NCBI GenBank assembly: GCA_021325145.1
Contig: JAJPHR010000106.1
Span: forward strand, 1-64,000
DNA length: 64,000 nucleotides
Direction: 5' to 3'
DNA from: Verrucomicrobiota bacterium
GTDB taxonomy: Bacteria > Verrucomicrobiota > Verrucomicrobiia > Limisphaerales > Pedosphaeraceae
Translations under genes and position numbers: made by a program
Notes under the pieces: generated by a model
Told to the model about the DNA's origin: nothing
What the model saw: only the letters and a program-made list of their open reading frames with translations
The model's database searches: none
Shown: positions 52,537-62,300 of the stretch, piece after piece
How the letters are laid out: the number at the start of each line of letters is the position of its first letter
Position numbering within the stretch: the first letter of the stretch is position 1

Positions 52537-55500
52537 TCACGGCCCGACCGCCAGACGGTAAAATCTTGCGGATGTTCCGCCGACATTATTTGTAAACCAG
52601 ATCGAGCGATTGGTAGGCGCGCTGGAAAAATCAATTAGCGGCGACCAGGAGCCGGTACTGAGGCTGTTGCGGTATTGGGCGACGTAGTCCAAGTTTGATT
52701 TCGCATTGAAGTTAAATGCCACATGGAGGTTATCAGGCGCCTGAATTGAATTGAATTGCGGCGGAGGCGGACGCAGCGCTGCGTCCAGAATCCAACTCAC
52801 CACATCCGACATAATCGCCTGCCCTTGCGGTCCCGAAAGCAAAGTGGTCCAGACATACAGTATTTTCCCGCCTTTTGCGGACCCGGTCCCAAAGGCAATG
52901 AAAGCGGCTGCGTCGCCGTAATTGGTTCCATTGGCCCAGGCTGTGATCAAGGGAAGGTAACGATTCGCCGGGTTCACCGCGCTGGCGGTGATGGCGCGGA
53001 GCCGCTGGTCGCCAGGCGGGAACGGGAAAACCGCCGGCACAGATTGCAGGATAGTTTGGTTCGTGTTCCGTTGCATAAAAATGCCGGACGGTGCCTGCTC
53101 GAAACCTTGAATCTGAATCCCGAAAGTTGGCAAGAGTGGGTCGGATGGTCCCGGCGCATCGTTTGGGCCGTAACCGTAGTAAAATGGAAATGGTCCCGAG
53201 GCCAGAATGACGAGTGTGCCTCCGCCCGCCAGATACCGCGTAATGGCGGTCTTGCCATCGCCATTTGTCACCACCGTCTTGACATAGTTTTCATTGCCCA
53301 GATGAAACGCCAGCGGATAGCGCGCCGCATTGAACCAGTTCGAATCCACAAGTTGTTGTTCGGAGATTATATCCCATTTCTTGTCGAGACCAGTCGCAGC
53401 GGCAAAGTTTGCCGCCGCGCCCGCCGTGTTCATTGGCAGCAAGGCGATCCTGCCCGTTGGCAATTGCGCATAACTTGCCTGAAGAGCCAGCAGCGCGAGG
53501 GCCTGGGTTTCTTCTGCAACAAAGACCGCAGAAGCATTGGTCAAGGCCGTTTGGATTGGCTGCCAGGCGTTCGTGCCGCCGGTAAATGCGGTGGCGCCCA
53601 TGACCAGTGTGCCCCTGGGATCCACCTGGCTGACCGAGCGCCCGTTCGGCAATACGGCATAATCCATTAACACTTTTTGTTTGAAAATAATCGGCCACGC
53701 CTGCCAGGCCAGCACGGGATTTGCGCTCAACGGCAACAGGGTTGCATCATCAAGCACTAGCGCCGGAGCCTGGGTCAATGTCTGCGTTGGGTTGGGCGAA
53801 TAGGCCACTAAAACAACCGTCGCGCCGGGGGCGCTGAGCGCGGCAAGGTTGGTGATTGCCTGCACATCCTGCCGATAGGGCACGCCGCAATTCCAATGTT
53901 GTCCCGGAACGATTCCGGCAAATGAATTCAAGTCCGTCCAATCTTGAGGCAACTGATAGTTCTTGGTTAGCGGCAACGTTATGAAAAGCCCATTGGTTGC
54001 CGGTTGCGGATTGGTCGGGCTGTAAACCAGAGACGTATCAAAAGTGATAATCGGCGCGCCTGGGGATACCGATCCGATGGTCACCACGTCGTTATTCTGC
54101 ATCTGCTTTAAATATACCGAACTGGGTGATTGCGTGGGATGTATAAGCTGGTTCGCAGTCATGGGATTGGTTTGACCATTCCGCACCCTTGTGACAGACC
54201 AAAAGGAGATATCTACGAACGGACAGGAAACGCTGACATCGAATGACCCGGACAAGCTGGAGACGATGCGGAAGGAGCAAGGTCCGGTGCCATCGGTGCG
54301 ATAATCGGTGACGTCGCAGGCAGTGCCATTTTGGTTGAAAGCGATGCAGGCTTGAGCGCCGGCCACCACGCGCATCGTGGAATTGCTTATGGGTTCACAC
54401 ATCGTCAGCGATGGCGCGAAACCATAAGGATAATGATTGCCTCGGCCAGGGCCCGAACCGTCAAAGAGTCCCAATCCCTCCGAGAGAGAGTCGGAGCCGC
54501 CATAATCGGCCAGGGAATCGTGAGTGGTTGGCTGGTAAAGAAGCGGCCATCGCTGCAACATCCCGCGCAGATAATAACGCATTCGCGGATCGCCGGTCTG
54601 CACATAGACTTGCGCCAGTGTGTCAATAACCCAATCGACCTCATTGGCACAGCCAAGGCCCGCCCAATCGCGGCCACTGTTCGGTTCGGCAAGGAAGGCA
54701 CTGTCCAGCGCACTATCAGATTGGTCCGAGTCCATGGCCCACAAATTGAGGTAACGCCAAGTAACGATGTCCGCCAGGTGGAGCGCAAGCGCTGCATTGG
54801 TTCCGCGCTGAGCGTCATTTCGAAACGTGTAATAATAATCCAACAAAAATGAGGAGCACAAAGTGCTCCCAATAGCGAAAGGGGAGGACGGCACATCGAC
54901 GAATTCATTGCGGCTCCAGACAAAATGCTTCGCCCAATTGAAGATGCCATCGATGGCCGGGAGGTATTGAGGTTTGACCTGGTTTTGCTTTAGATCGTAG
55001 CGATAGAGTTCGACCAGGACGCGGCCCAGGTACCAAGAGTCGGAATTATGAAGTGTTGTTACCGGCGCGCCCCCCCAGTTGGTCAGCCAGGCGCCGGACA
55101 ACGGTTTTTGCCAGTAAAGGCAGGAGTCCCCGCCCGCGGTGAAATTCGTCGCATAGTTGGCAAGCAGAGATTCGACGTTGCCCCGCAAATAATTCAACGT
55201 CGTCAAATCCCCGTTTCGAACCGCGGTATCAACCGGCATTTCCTGGTAACCCTGCCAGGTTTGCAAAACAACGGTGCCGGTGGGGTAGAAGGTCGTTTCG
55301 GTGCCAGGCCCGTACAGGTTCGCCCCGATCGGCCCTGCAAAGTCGTTGAGCCGCGCCGCGCCTGGAACCCATCCAAGATCATTCATTGCCGGCACTCGCG
55401 GAAGCGAGTTGGTGTAGCGGTTGAACAAGCGGGTTTGGAAGCGTTCGTTGGGATCCTCCGTGGAAGGCAGGGCAGCGTCGATCACCAGGGAGAACCTGGA

Positions 55501-56277
55501 CGAGAGGATTTCTCCGCCTTGTGGATACACTTGCTGACCATAACGCACGCCCCCGTATGGGTAGGCTAGGGTGATGAAGTTGGTTACCGAAGATTGCCGC
55601 CAGCAATAGGCCGTGCAAATGTATCGTTCCGATTGGTCGGTCGCCCGCGCTTGCTGGAAGTCGTAACCGACATACAGATTGGCATTGGGGTCCCAGAGGC
55701 CAATCATCGGAATCGGATGCGCGCCCAGCGGGCAGATGTAACTCCAATTCCGATTCCAGAGACATGAAATTTCGGGAGACCCGCTGTGCACATCCTGCAA
55801 CAGCGGAAATGGATCGGCATAGGGCGTGGCATTCAGCCAGCCGCGCTGATGCCATACCTGAGCCGTGGGCATCGGGCAAATCAGAAAGTGAAATGGCGCC
55901 GGCCCGTCTGGAAATAACGCGAGCCAGCGGTTGGTATTGAAACCAAGCAGGGTCAGTTTGAATTGAACGATTGGTTCGGGCGCGTTCGTCGAGTTGGACA
56001 ACGTAATGCTGACATAATCATCAGGCGCGAAAGTTACGGCCAGTGGATCCGAGGTATGAAGACCGGAAAGAGTCACACCGCTCGCATTCGTCGTCACGGT
56101 GTTTGCCAGGATTGCGCCATTCACGGCCAGACGGATCGGCGCCGCCAGCACGCCGTCGGCGGACACGTCGAAGCCTGCATTGCCCGCCGGCACAACCGTG
56201 AACACGGGTGCCGCGTAAGCTTGAATCATTGCGCCAACGATCAGGGCAAACCAACCAATTCCGATATTACGAGTCAC
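52537..56277 (-). CDS. Large secreted protein, possible alpha/alpha-toroid enzyme
   Basis: 1246 residues with a signal peptide (IGWFALIVGAMIQAYAAP). A beta-rich N-domain (about 20-250) is followed by a helical region (about 300-680) with AGGDSCLYWQKPLSGAWL, LHNSDSWYLGRVLVELYRYD and RDWAGLGCANEVDWVIDTLA, the look of an alpha/alpha toroid such as in GH or polysaccharide-lyase enzymes. At about 950-1045 there is a Rossmann-like segment with GDGKTAITRYLAGGGTLVIL that resembles glutamine-amidotransferase-like DUF4159 domains. The C-terminal module ends FYRLAVGP. I do not recognise a named family. It is 103 bases after the gene at 56381 with a terminator between, so it may have its own promoter. 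Confidence 0.78.
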   Translation of the reverse strand: MTRNIGIGWFALIVGAMIQAYAAPVFTVVPAGNAGFDVSADGVLAAPIRLAVNGAILANTVTTNASGVTLSGLHTSDPLAVTFAPDDYVSITLSNSTNAPEPIVQFKLTLLGFNTNRWLALFPDGPAPFHFLICPMPTAQVWHQRGWLNATPYADPFPLLQDVHSGSPEISCLWNRNWSYICPLGAHPIPMIGLWDPNANLYVGYDFQQARATDQSERYICTAYCWRQSSVTNFITLAYPYGGVRYGQQVYPQGGEILSSRFSLVIDAALPSTEDPNERFQTRLFNRYTNSLPRVPAMNDLGWVPGAARLNDFAGPIGANLYGPGTETTFYPTGTVVLQTWQGYQEMPVDTAVRNGDLTTLNYLRGNVESLLANYATNFTAGGDSCLYWQKPLSGAWLTNWGGAPVTTLHNSDSWYLGRVLVELYRYDLKQNQVKPQYLPAIDGIFNWAKHFVWSRNEFVDVPSSPFAIGSTLCSSFLLDYYYTFRNDAQRGTNAALALHLADIVTWRYLNLWAMDSDQSDSALDSAFLAEPNSGRDWAGLGCANEVDWVIDTLAQVYVQTGDPRMRYYLRGMLQRWPLLYQPTTHDSLADYGGSDSLSEGLGLFDGSGPGRGNHYPYGFAPSLTMCEPISNSTMRVVAGAQACIAFNQNGTACDVTDYRTDGTGPCSFRIVSSLSGSFDVSVSCPFVDISFWSVTRVRNGQTNPMTANQLIHPTQSPSSVYLKQMQNNDVVTIGSVSPGAPIITFDTSLVYSPTNPQPATNGLFITLPLTKNYQLPQDWTDLNSFAGIVPGQHWNCGVPYRQDVQAITNLAALSAPGATVVLVAYSPNPTQTLTQAPALVLDDATLLPLSANPVLAWQAWPIIFKQKVLMDYAVLPNGRSVSQVDPRGTLVMGATAFTGGTNAWQPIQTALTNASAVFVAEETQALALLALQASYAQLPTGRIALLPMNTAGAAANFAAATGLDKKWDIISEQQLVDSNWFNAARYPLAFHLGNENYVKTVVTNGDGKTAITRYLAGGGTLVILASGPFPFYYGYGPNDAPGPSDPLLPTFGIQIQGFEQAPSGIFMQRNTNQTILQSVPAVFPFPPGDQRLRAITASAVNPANRYLPLITAWANGTNYGDAAAFIAFGTGSAKGGKILYVWTTLLSGPQGQAIMSDVVSWILDAALRPPPPQFNSIQAPDNLHVAFNFNAKSNLDYVAQYRNSLSTGSWSPLIDFSSAPTNRSIWFTNNVGGTSARFYRLAVGP

Positions 56278-56304
56278 GACTTCAGTTGGACTGGGTCTTC
56301 AGGG

Positions 56305-56349
56305 TGAAAAAGGTGGAACCCTCAGCCGAAGCACGCTGAAGATTCCACC
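56305..56349 (-). terminator. Rho-independent terminator
   Basis: On the minus strand GGTGGAA ... TTCCACC forms a stem, with an inner CAGC / GCTG helix, and is followed at once by TTTTT. It lies 32 bases past the stop of the gene ending at 56381. Confidence 0.75.
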
Positions 56350-56380
56350 GTGTTATTGTCTCAAATCAACCTTCAATTGT

Positions 56381-58528
56381 CTATGGCACGGGGGATGGGG
56401 GAAATGTAAGCCTGAAGAAGCCCGCCGTGCCATTGGTCGAGGGCGTATAGATGTTCGTGCTCGTCAAAAGATTCGTAATGCTGAACACATTGCTCCAAAT
56501 CCCTCCGTTAACAGCGGAAGCTGCTTGTACCGTCGCGCTGCCCTGCCACTTCACGCCGAAGGGACTTGCATTCGCAACCCCCACGTTCTGAAATACATTG
56601 ATCCCTTCCAGCGATCCGCACGGGCGAACCACGCAGTAACGCACGCGTGTAACATGAATATATCCCGACGCAGGGATCCCATTGGTTGCCGGATCGGTCT
56701 GGAATCGCACGACCGATTGCGGGCCTTGATTGACACCCGCCAGGTTCACGTTGGGGAGTTCAAAATAGGCCACCTTCCACTTTCCACTGCCCGTTAAGGT
56801 TTCCCGATAGCTGTAGGGAGTTCCGAACACGTTCGTCCCGGTTAATTGATTTGGAAATGTTATGGTGCCCACGCCAAATTTCAGCGTGTTGTACGGCCAT
56901 GGGTACAGTCTGGCGCCAATCATGGCCGGATCGTCGTAGTAAGTAAGCGCCATCAGCACGTCGGCGTTATCCTGGTACGTAGGCCCGAACGGGGGGAGAC
57001 CATTGGTGTCAGGCCTGATCGCGAATTGGAGGTTGTTATTTCCACCAGTAGGCGCTTCTGACAGGCGCAGGTCGTTGGTCGGACCGGCCATTTCGATGAC
57101 CATCTGTTGGTCGCCGCCGGAGTCGCCTGGAGTCAATCCAGTGGTGCTGGTCGCGACTCCGGGTATTTGCAAATCCATATCCAAATAATAGCCGTAATTT
57201 GTGGAACAAATCGCCGGGTCCAGATAATAGCCGGGCTCGGGATCCGCATTGGCCAGCGGGCCGATTATTCTAACGACGCCCAACTCGACGCGGTCTATGA
57301 AGGGAAACCCGCCGGCGAATTGAAGCCGTGGGCCCCCGGTTAGGGTCCCAGTGTTAACACCGGTCAAATTGACTGCATGAATCCAAAAGGCCACCTTCAG
57401 CCATTGGCCACTGCCCTTCAGCGTATAGAACGGTCCTGTATAGGTCGCGGTGTGTCCGAGATTATCTACCGCATAGCTTTCCGGCCCAAAGATGGCTCCA
57501 GTCAATGCTGGATCGTCATAGAACTCAACGCACACCTTCATGGCGCGCGAGGGGTTGCAAGGCTCGCCGAGGTAATTGCTTATAATGCCAAAATTCATAA
57601 ATGACGCCGTGGCTTGAACCGCCTTTCGGAGATCGCCCGCGGGCCCGACATTATTCGAAATAATAATTGTCTGGTCGGTGTCGTTCAGAACCTGGAGGTG
57701 ATTTGATACGCCGGCATTAATGTCAACGAATGCCAGATTTACCGTCGTCGGTTCGGGATCACAAACCGCAGGCGGTGGGAAGACATTAATGGCATTCGAC
57801 GTGCCGAAAGAACCTGCCGGCCCCACGGCGATTGCCCGAAGGCTCATCCCCGAAACTCCTTCAATGCGCAAGGTTCCGTCGTTGACGCCGCCATTCTCCG
57901 TGCCCGGACCCGGGGTGGACGTTTGAAAGCCTATATATCGCAAGCCGGACGTGTTTTGGACATTGGGGCTGACGGGATTGGTAATGGTAAACAGCATCCA
58001 GTTCCAATGCCCGTTGTTGCCCCCGAGGGGCACAGTGCCCGCGCTGACAGGAAGTTCAGTGCCCAATACGCCTTCGCGGAAGGTGATGGTTTTCCCGCTC
58101 CCATCAGAATTGTAGAGGCTGGTATCTCCAAAGACTTGCAACAAAACGTCCACAACCGGCACCGTCCCAAACTGCGCGTAATTCGGATCGGCAATATTCA
58201 AGAAAGCCGAGGTTCCTTGATCCCCTGCCAAACCGTCCAGCGTGGCCAGCGTGAAGGCTTGATCCCCTCCGCCAGCCAAATGCATGCTGGCGTTCCAGCC
58301 TGCCGGCGTCGATGCAAATGAAGCGCTCGTATCCAAAATGACGTAATCCACCGCCGCATTGGCATTGATCGTAGGCGGCCAATCCGCGTTGGTGAATGGC
58401 CCGGTTTGCGCCTGCAAACTCAAACTTGCACCGAACAGTATCATGATCATGCCGATCACACTGTGTGGCATGCCATTCATTGGTTTGTGGTCTTTGCTCC
58501 TGATGGTTGTTAAAGGAAGAGGTTTCAT
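56381..58528 (-). CDS. Secreted protein with two related internal domains
   Basis: 715 residues; the signal peptide sits after an extended N-terminus (MPHSVIGMIMILFGASLSLQ), so the true start may be the ATG at residue 17 (58480). Two units align: residues about 328-422 (VEFYDDPALTGAIFGPES ... GSGQWLKVAFWIHAVNLTG) and about 522-638 (LTYYDDPAMIGARLYPWP ... GSGKWKVAYFELPNVNLAG). Both hold a YDDP motif and a GSG-W-KVA strand. The last residues (FFRLTFPPSPVP) are a variant of the terminal module. Cysteines are spaced in pairs across units. The function is unknown; a beta-sandwich surface or glycan-binding protein is plausible. Confidence 0.78.
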   Translation of the reverse strand: MKPLPLTTIRSKDHKPMNGMPHSVIGMIMILFGASLSLQAQTGPFTNADWPPTINANAAVDYVILDTSASFASTPAGWNASMHLAGGGDQAFTLATLDGLAGDQGTSAFLNIADPNYAQFGTVPVVDVLLQVFGDTSLYNSDGSGKTITFREGVLGTELPVSAGTVPLGGNNGHWNWMLFTITNPVSPNVQNTSGLRYIGFQTSTPGPGTENGGVNDGTLRIEGVSGMSLRAIAVGPAGSFGTSNAINVFPPPAVCDPEPTTVNLAFVDINAGVSNHLQVLNDTDQTIIISNNVGPAGDLRKAVQATASFMNFGIISNYLGEPCNPSRAMKVCVEFYDDPALTGAIFGPESYAVDNLGHTATYTGPFYTLKGSGQWLKVAFWIHAVNLTGVNTGTLTGGPRLQFAGGFPFIDRVELGVVRIIGPLANADPEPGYYLDPAICSTNYGYYLDMDLQIPGVATSTTGLTPGDSGGDQQMVIEMAGPTNDLRLSEAPTGGNNNLQFAIRPDTNGLPPFGPTYQDNADVLMALTYYDDPAMIGARLYPWPYNTLKFGVGTITFPNQLTGTNVFGTPYSYRETLTGSGKWKVAYFELPNVNLAGVNQGPQSVVRFQTDPATNGIPASGYIHVTRVRYCVVRPCGSLEGINVFQNVGVANASPFGVKWQGSATVQAASAVNGGIWSNVFSITNLLTSTNIYTPSTNGTAGFFRLTFPPSPVP

Positions 58529-58712
58529 AGGTATGCGCTCTTTTCAGTGATGATTTGAAGTCATGACGGGCTCGCTTTGGGTTTCGCCAAAGTCATTCTG
58601 CTGGCATTCGTTGTTGACTGCGGTTCGCCGTCCTGGCACGTGCACAAGTTGTGGGCGGTGCATCTGGTGATTCACGGTGGAACAATTACGGAAAGCTAAA
58701 CACCAAACTTGG

Positions 58713-58811
58713 CCCAGCGGTATCCCCGAAAGCGGGGATGGAAGCAAGGGTCGGAATCGACCGCTGCAACCACGTTCTGGGTCAGATTTGCCCAATGTTT
58801 TCAGGCAAATC
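58713..58811 (-). ncRNA. Possible structured leader RNA
   Basis: Several short perfect helices occur within 100 bases about 190 bases upstream of the gene at 58528. They are ATCCCCG / CGGGGAT (58722-58739, 4-base loop), GGTCG / CGACC (58749-58762, 4-base loop), AGCGGT / ACCGCT (58716-58721 with 58760-58765), CCCAG / CTGGG (58713-58717 with 58777-58781), and GATTTGCC / GGCAAATC (58785-58811). Some pairings exclude each other, as in a switch. It does not match a riboswitch class I know. Strand is assumed from the downstream gene. The remaining gap 58529-59310 holds no convincing gene. Confidence 0.35.
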
Positions 58812-59310
58812 AAGCATATTGACCCTACTGCCATTCAGTAGCTTGTTTTAACTAGTTTACTGACACTTTTACTGAGTGCGACATGAGGTTGTTCGAACAG
58901 TTGTTTGTTATGGATACACGTAAACAAACCTCCGGTTCCGTCCACAGAGTCTATCGGCACCGGCGTGACTGGCAACGGTCGGGTCGGAAGCTGCCGAGAC
59001 AATATAACTCACCCATGTGGGTACGGAAGTGGCCGCGAGGTCGTTTCCGTGACTGCCAGCGTCAAGGCTTGCTGGGCTTCGTTGGTCCACGGGTAGCCGG
59101 GCGGTGTTGTGCTGTTGCGGTGCAAGCACTCGTTTCCAATAGCTCAAGTGTAAACGCTCCGGCGGCTCAACGTGGCGTTCCGTCGGCGGCTTCAGCAACT
59201 CGAATCGCTGGAGCCGCGGACTTCGGTGGCAGAGGTAGTGAGGTTGAACCCTCGTTGTCTGCGCGCGTGGGCCGGCTCCTGCCTTGCCGGTTTTGCGGTC
59301 GGATTGACCA

Positions 59311-62300
59311 TCACTGCAATTGTAGGCGGTAAAACGCCTGCGTGGCAGACACCGGTACCGTTACCTGATTCTGATTGCCAATGGTGAAGACGGAATTGGT
59401 CACGTCCACCCAGTTGGGCACAGCCAGGTTGGTGTTGGATTGCAGCTGATACAGGGATACGTCCGCGGGCCAAGTCAGGATCATATTCGTCCCGGAAAGC
59501 TGGGCCGTCAAAGGCATCAGGCTGAGGAATTTGAAGCCGGTAATGGTCTGCACGGCAGTGGAGCCGCCGCTGGAGCCAGTGAAGCCCACATAGGCGAAGT
59601 TCCCCCCTGCACTGGCGGGCAGATTGCCGACGTTCAAATTGGTGCTGAACGAAATCAAGGCCACGGTGTCCGTGATGGTCAGGGACAACATTCCCTGATT
59701 GTAATACAGGGCGATATTGATCGGATTACCACTGGCAAGATTGATGCTGCCGGGCGCCGTGTAATTGCTATTGCCTGCAAAGTGACCGGTGAGGCCGTTC
59801 GTATAGTATGCGTAACCCCTGATCTGGCTGTTGCCCGTATACAGGTTGAGTTCCAATTCGGCGCTGGGAGTGATGGGATTATTAGTGCCAACACCGAGCA
59901 GGCCGCCACCGCCTCCGAGTGCGGTCACCCCCCGCGCATCGTTTTGCAGGACAAAGGCGATGCCGTCCGCCGTCTTGCTGCCGCCCGCCTGGTAGGTGAA
60001 GGAAGCCTCGAACGCGCCAATGTATTGCGGGATATCGAAGAAGACGCCCCGGACCTGGTTGGCACCGCCGTCCGTCAGAGTTAACACGTTGTTATTGAAC
60101 GCGGTGGTGGAATAGGTGCCGCTTTGGTTCACCGCCGCCCAGCCAATGCCGTTCCAGTTCAAGGCAAGATACGGCAGACCTGTCAGCGTCACCGGCAGAT
60201 TGGTTGATCCAGTCAGGTCGGTGACCTTGCAAATATAGATGCTGTCGCCGAGTGTCGATATCGCCATAAAGGAGGCGTTGGTGGCATTTAATATCGGTGT
60301 GCTGAGGCTGCCGGCATACCACTGATAGGTGATTGGCGCCGTGCCGACTGCCTGAACCGTGAAAGTGAATGGCTCGTCTGCAGTTATCGCCACGTTGGTC
60401 GGACTCACACTCGCGGCCAGGGCGGAATTGACAGTCAGAGCGACGGAAATGTTGGTGGAACCATAAAGATTCGACACGGTGAGCTGCAAGGTGTCGCCGT
60501 TCAAACTGGCCGGGACATTACTGATGATCAGAGTTGAATTAAGCGTGTTCGAGGTGCTGGTCCCGGCCAGGAGATTGGTGCCTCCATTGACATCGAACCA
60601 GGAATTAGTCAATCCCGGAGTGCCCAAGGCGATCGCCGGAAGCGTCAGCGTCGCGCCCGCATTGATAGTCACAGCCGCCGGAGGCACTTGTGAAAACGAG
60701 GGCGGTACGCCAGCCGAGACATAATGGGCCACCACCTGGCTGGCGCTCAGGGCGTAGTTGTAAACGGCCACGTCGTTTATGGCACCGACAAATTGATTGT
60801 TGTTAACATTGGTGGTTGAGTTTGACGGACGGGAACCAATGATCATGTGCCTGGTGGTAGCCAACAGGCCAGCCCCGGCCGAGACCGCCCCGCTGGCGGC
60901 CACAACTCCATTAACATAAAGCGTTACCACGCCGTTGGATTCGTCGCAAACCCCCACCAAATGCTGCCAGGAGCCGGGGGACGGGAGAATTGTCGAACTT
61001 CCGCCATGCGTATTGCCCGCGGCGTCGCGCACAAAGAAGCGATATCGGTGATTGTTGCCTGAATCGCTGCCCGTATCCAAGTTAAACTGCTCGCCGCCGC
61101 CGCCGTAACCCAGGGAAACGATGCCGGCGTCTGTGGTTTGCAGGAAGCCATTCACCCATGCTTCAACTGAGAAAGTGGGGCTGGTGCTGGCGGGCGAGGC
61201 AAAGTTAATGCCCGGGATGCCATAGGCATCGCTATCCACCCCAGCAAAGGTTCCGAACAGGGCCGACGTTTCGGCAGGATCCGTGTCTGGAACGTTGTTG
61301 GTGGTATAACCCGCCTGCCCAAGGTTCACGTTGGTGTAAATCCCGACGTTGCCTCCCCAATAATCATCCGCGAGGACACCCGGATCGCCTCCGCCTTGTT
61401 CGGGCTCGTTCAGCCGCCAATAACCCAGCGGATTGTCCGCCAGCACTGTCATCGGATAAGGATTGGTGGGATCCGGCAGGATAATGGCGTTCCAGGTGGC
61501 GCTGGCGGTGCCGAAGGCGTTGGTCGCGATGCAAACAGTCGCCAGTGAGACGCCCTGAATGTTGGTGAGGGTGAGGGTTGAATTGGTGACGCCGCCCACC
61601 AGCACGTTGTTGGTGTACCACAGATATTGCGCCGCGCTGAGCGCGGCAACTGAGAAGGTGGAATGGGCTCCAGCATACAGCAGGTTGGTATTGCCACCGT
61701 TGACTGGCGTCTGGCTGAGGATCGTTGGTGAGGTCGAGACAATGTTGAGGTAAAGCGTGTTGTTGCTGATGGCCAGAGAGGCGATAGTATTGACGATCTG
61801 GTTGTTGACGGTCAGCGGTGAACTGGCGATGGAGCCGGCCAGCAAGCCGGGGTTGGCGCCATTGACACCCGTGATCAGCGGGTAAGTTCCCGGCAACGGG
61901 CCACTGCTGCCCAGGATCGTAACGGTCACAGGGTTGTTGCCCAGGGTCAGGGTCCCGTTGGTGACGGTCAGCACGGAGGCGTTGTTGGTCCAGAGCAGTG
62001 TGAGCGGTGCACCTGAGCTCAAATTCAGGCTGCCTACGATGGTAGCGGCGCCAAAGTTCGTCAGCCCCTGGCTGCTGCCCAGGGAGTAGCCGCCGCTAAC
62101 GGCGGAAACATCCAGGGCCGTTCCGTTGGTCAGGCTGATACCGGACGAACTGGCAATGGAACCCGTCGCGCCAATCGCGAGCGTCCCGTTATTGACGATC
62201 GTCCCGCCGGAGTAGGTATTTGCGGCCGTGAGGACAATGGTGGCATTGGCGCCCACCTTGGTGAAGTTGTAGCCATTGCCGTTGTCACTAATGATGCCGC

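Noticed and set aside
58883..59332. A 149-codon plus-strand frame in the gap before the last giant gene
   Set aside because: Arg-rich translation with no domain, and its 3' end runs antisense into the conserved tail of the giant secreted protein.
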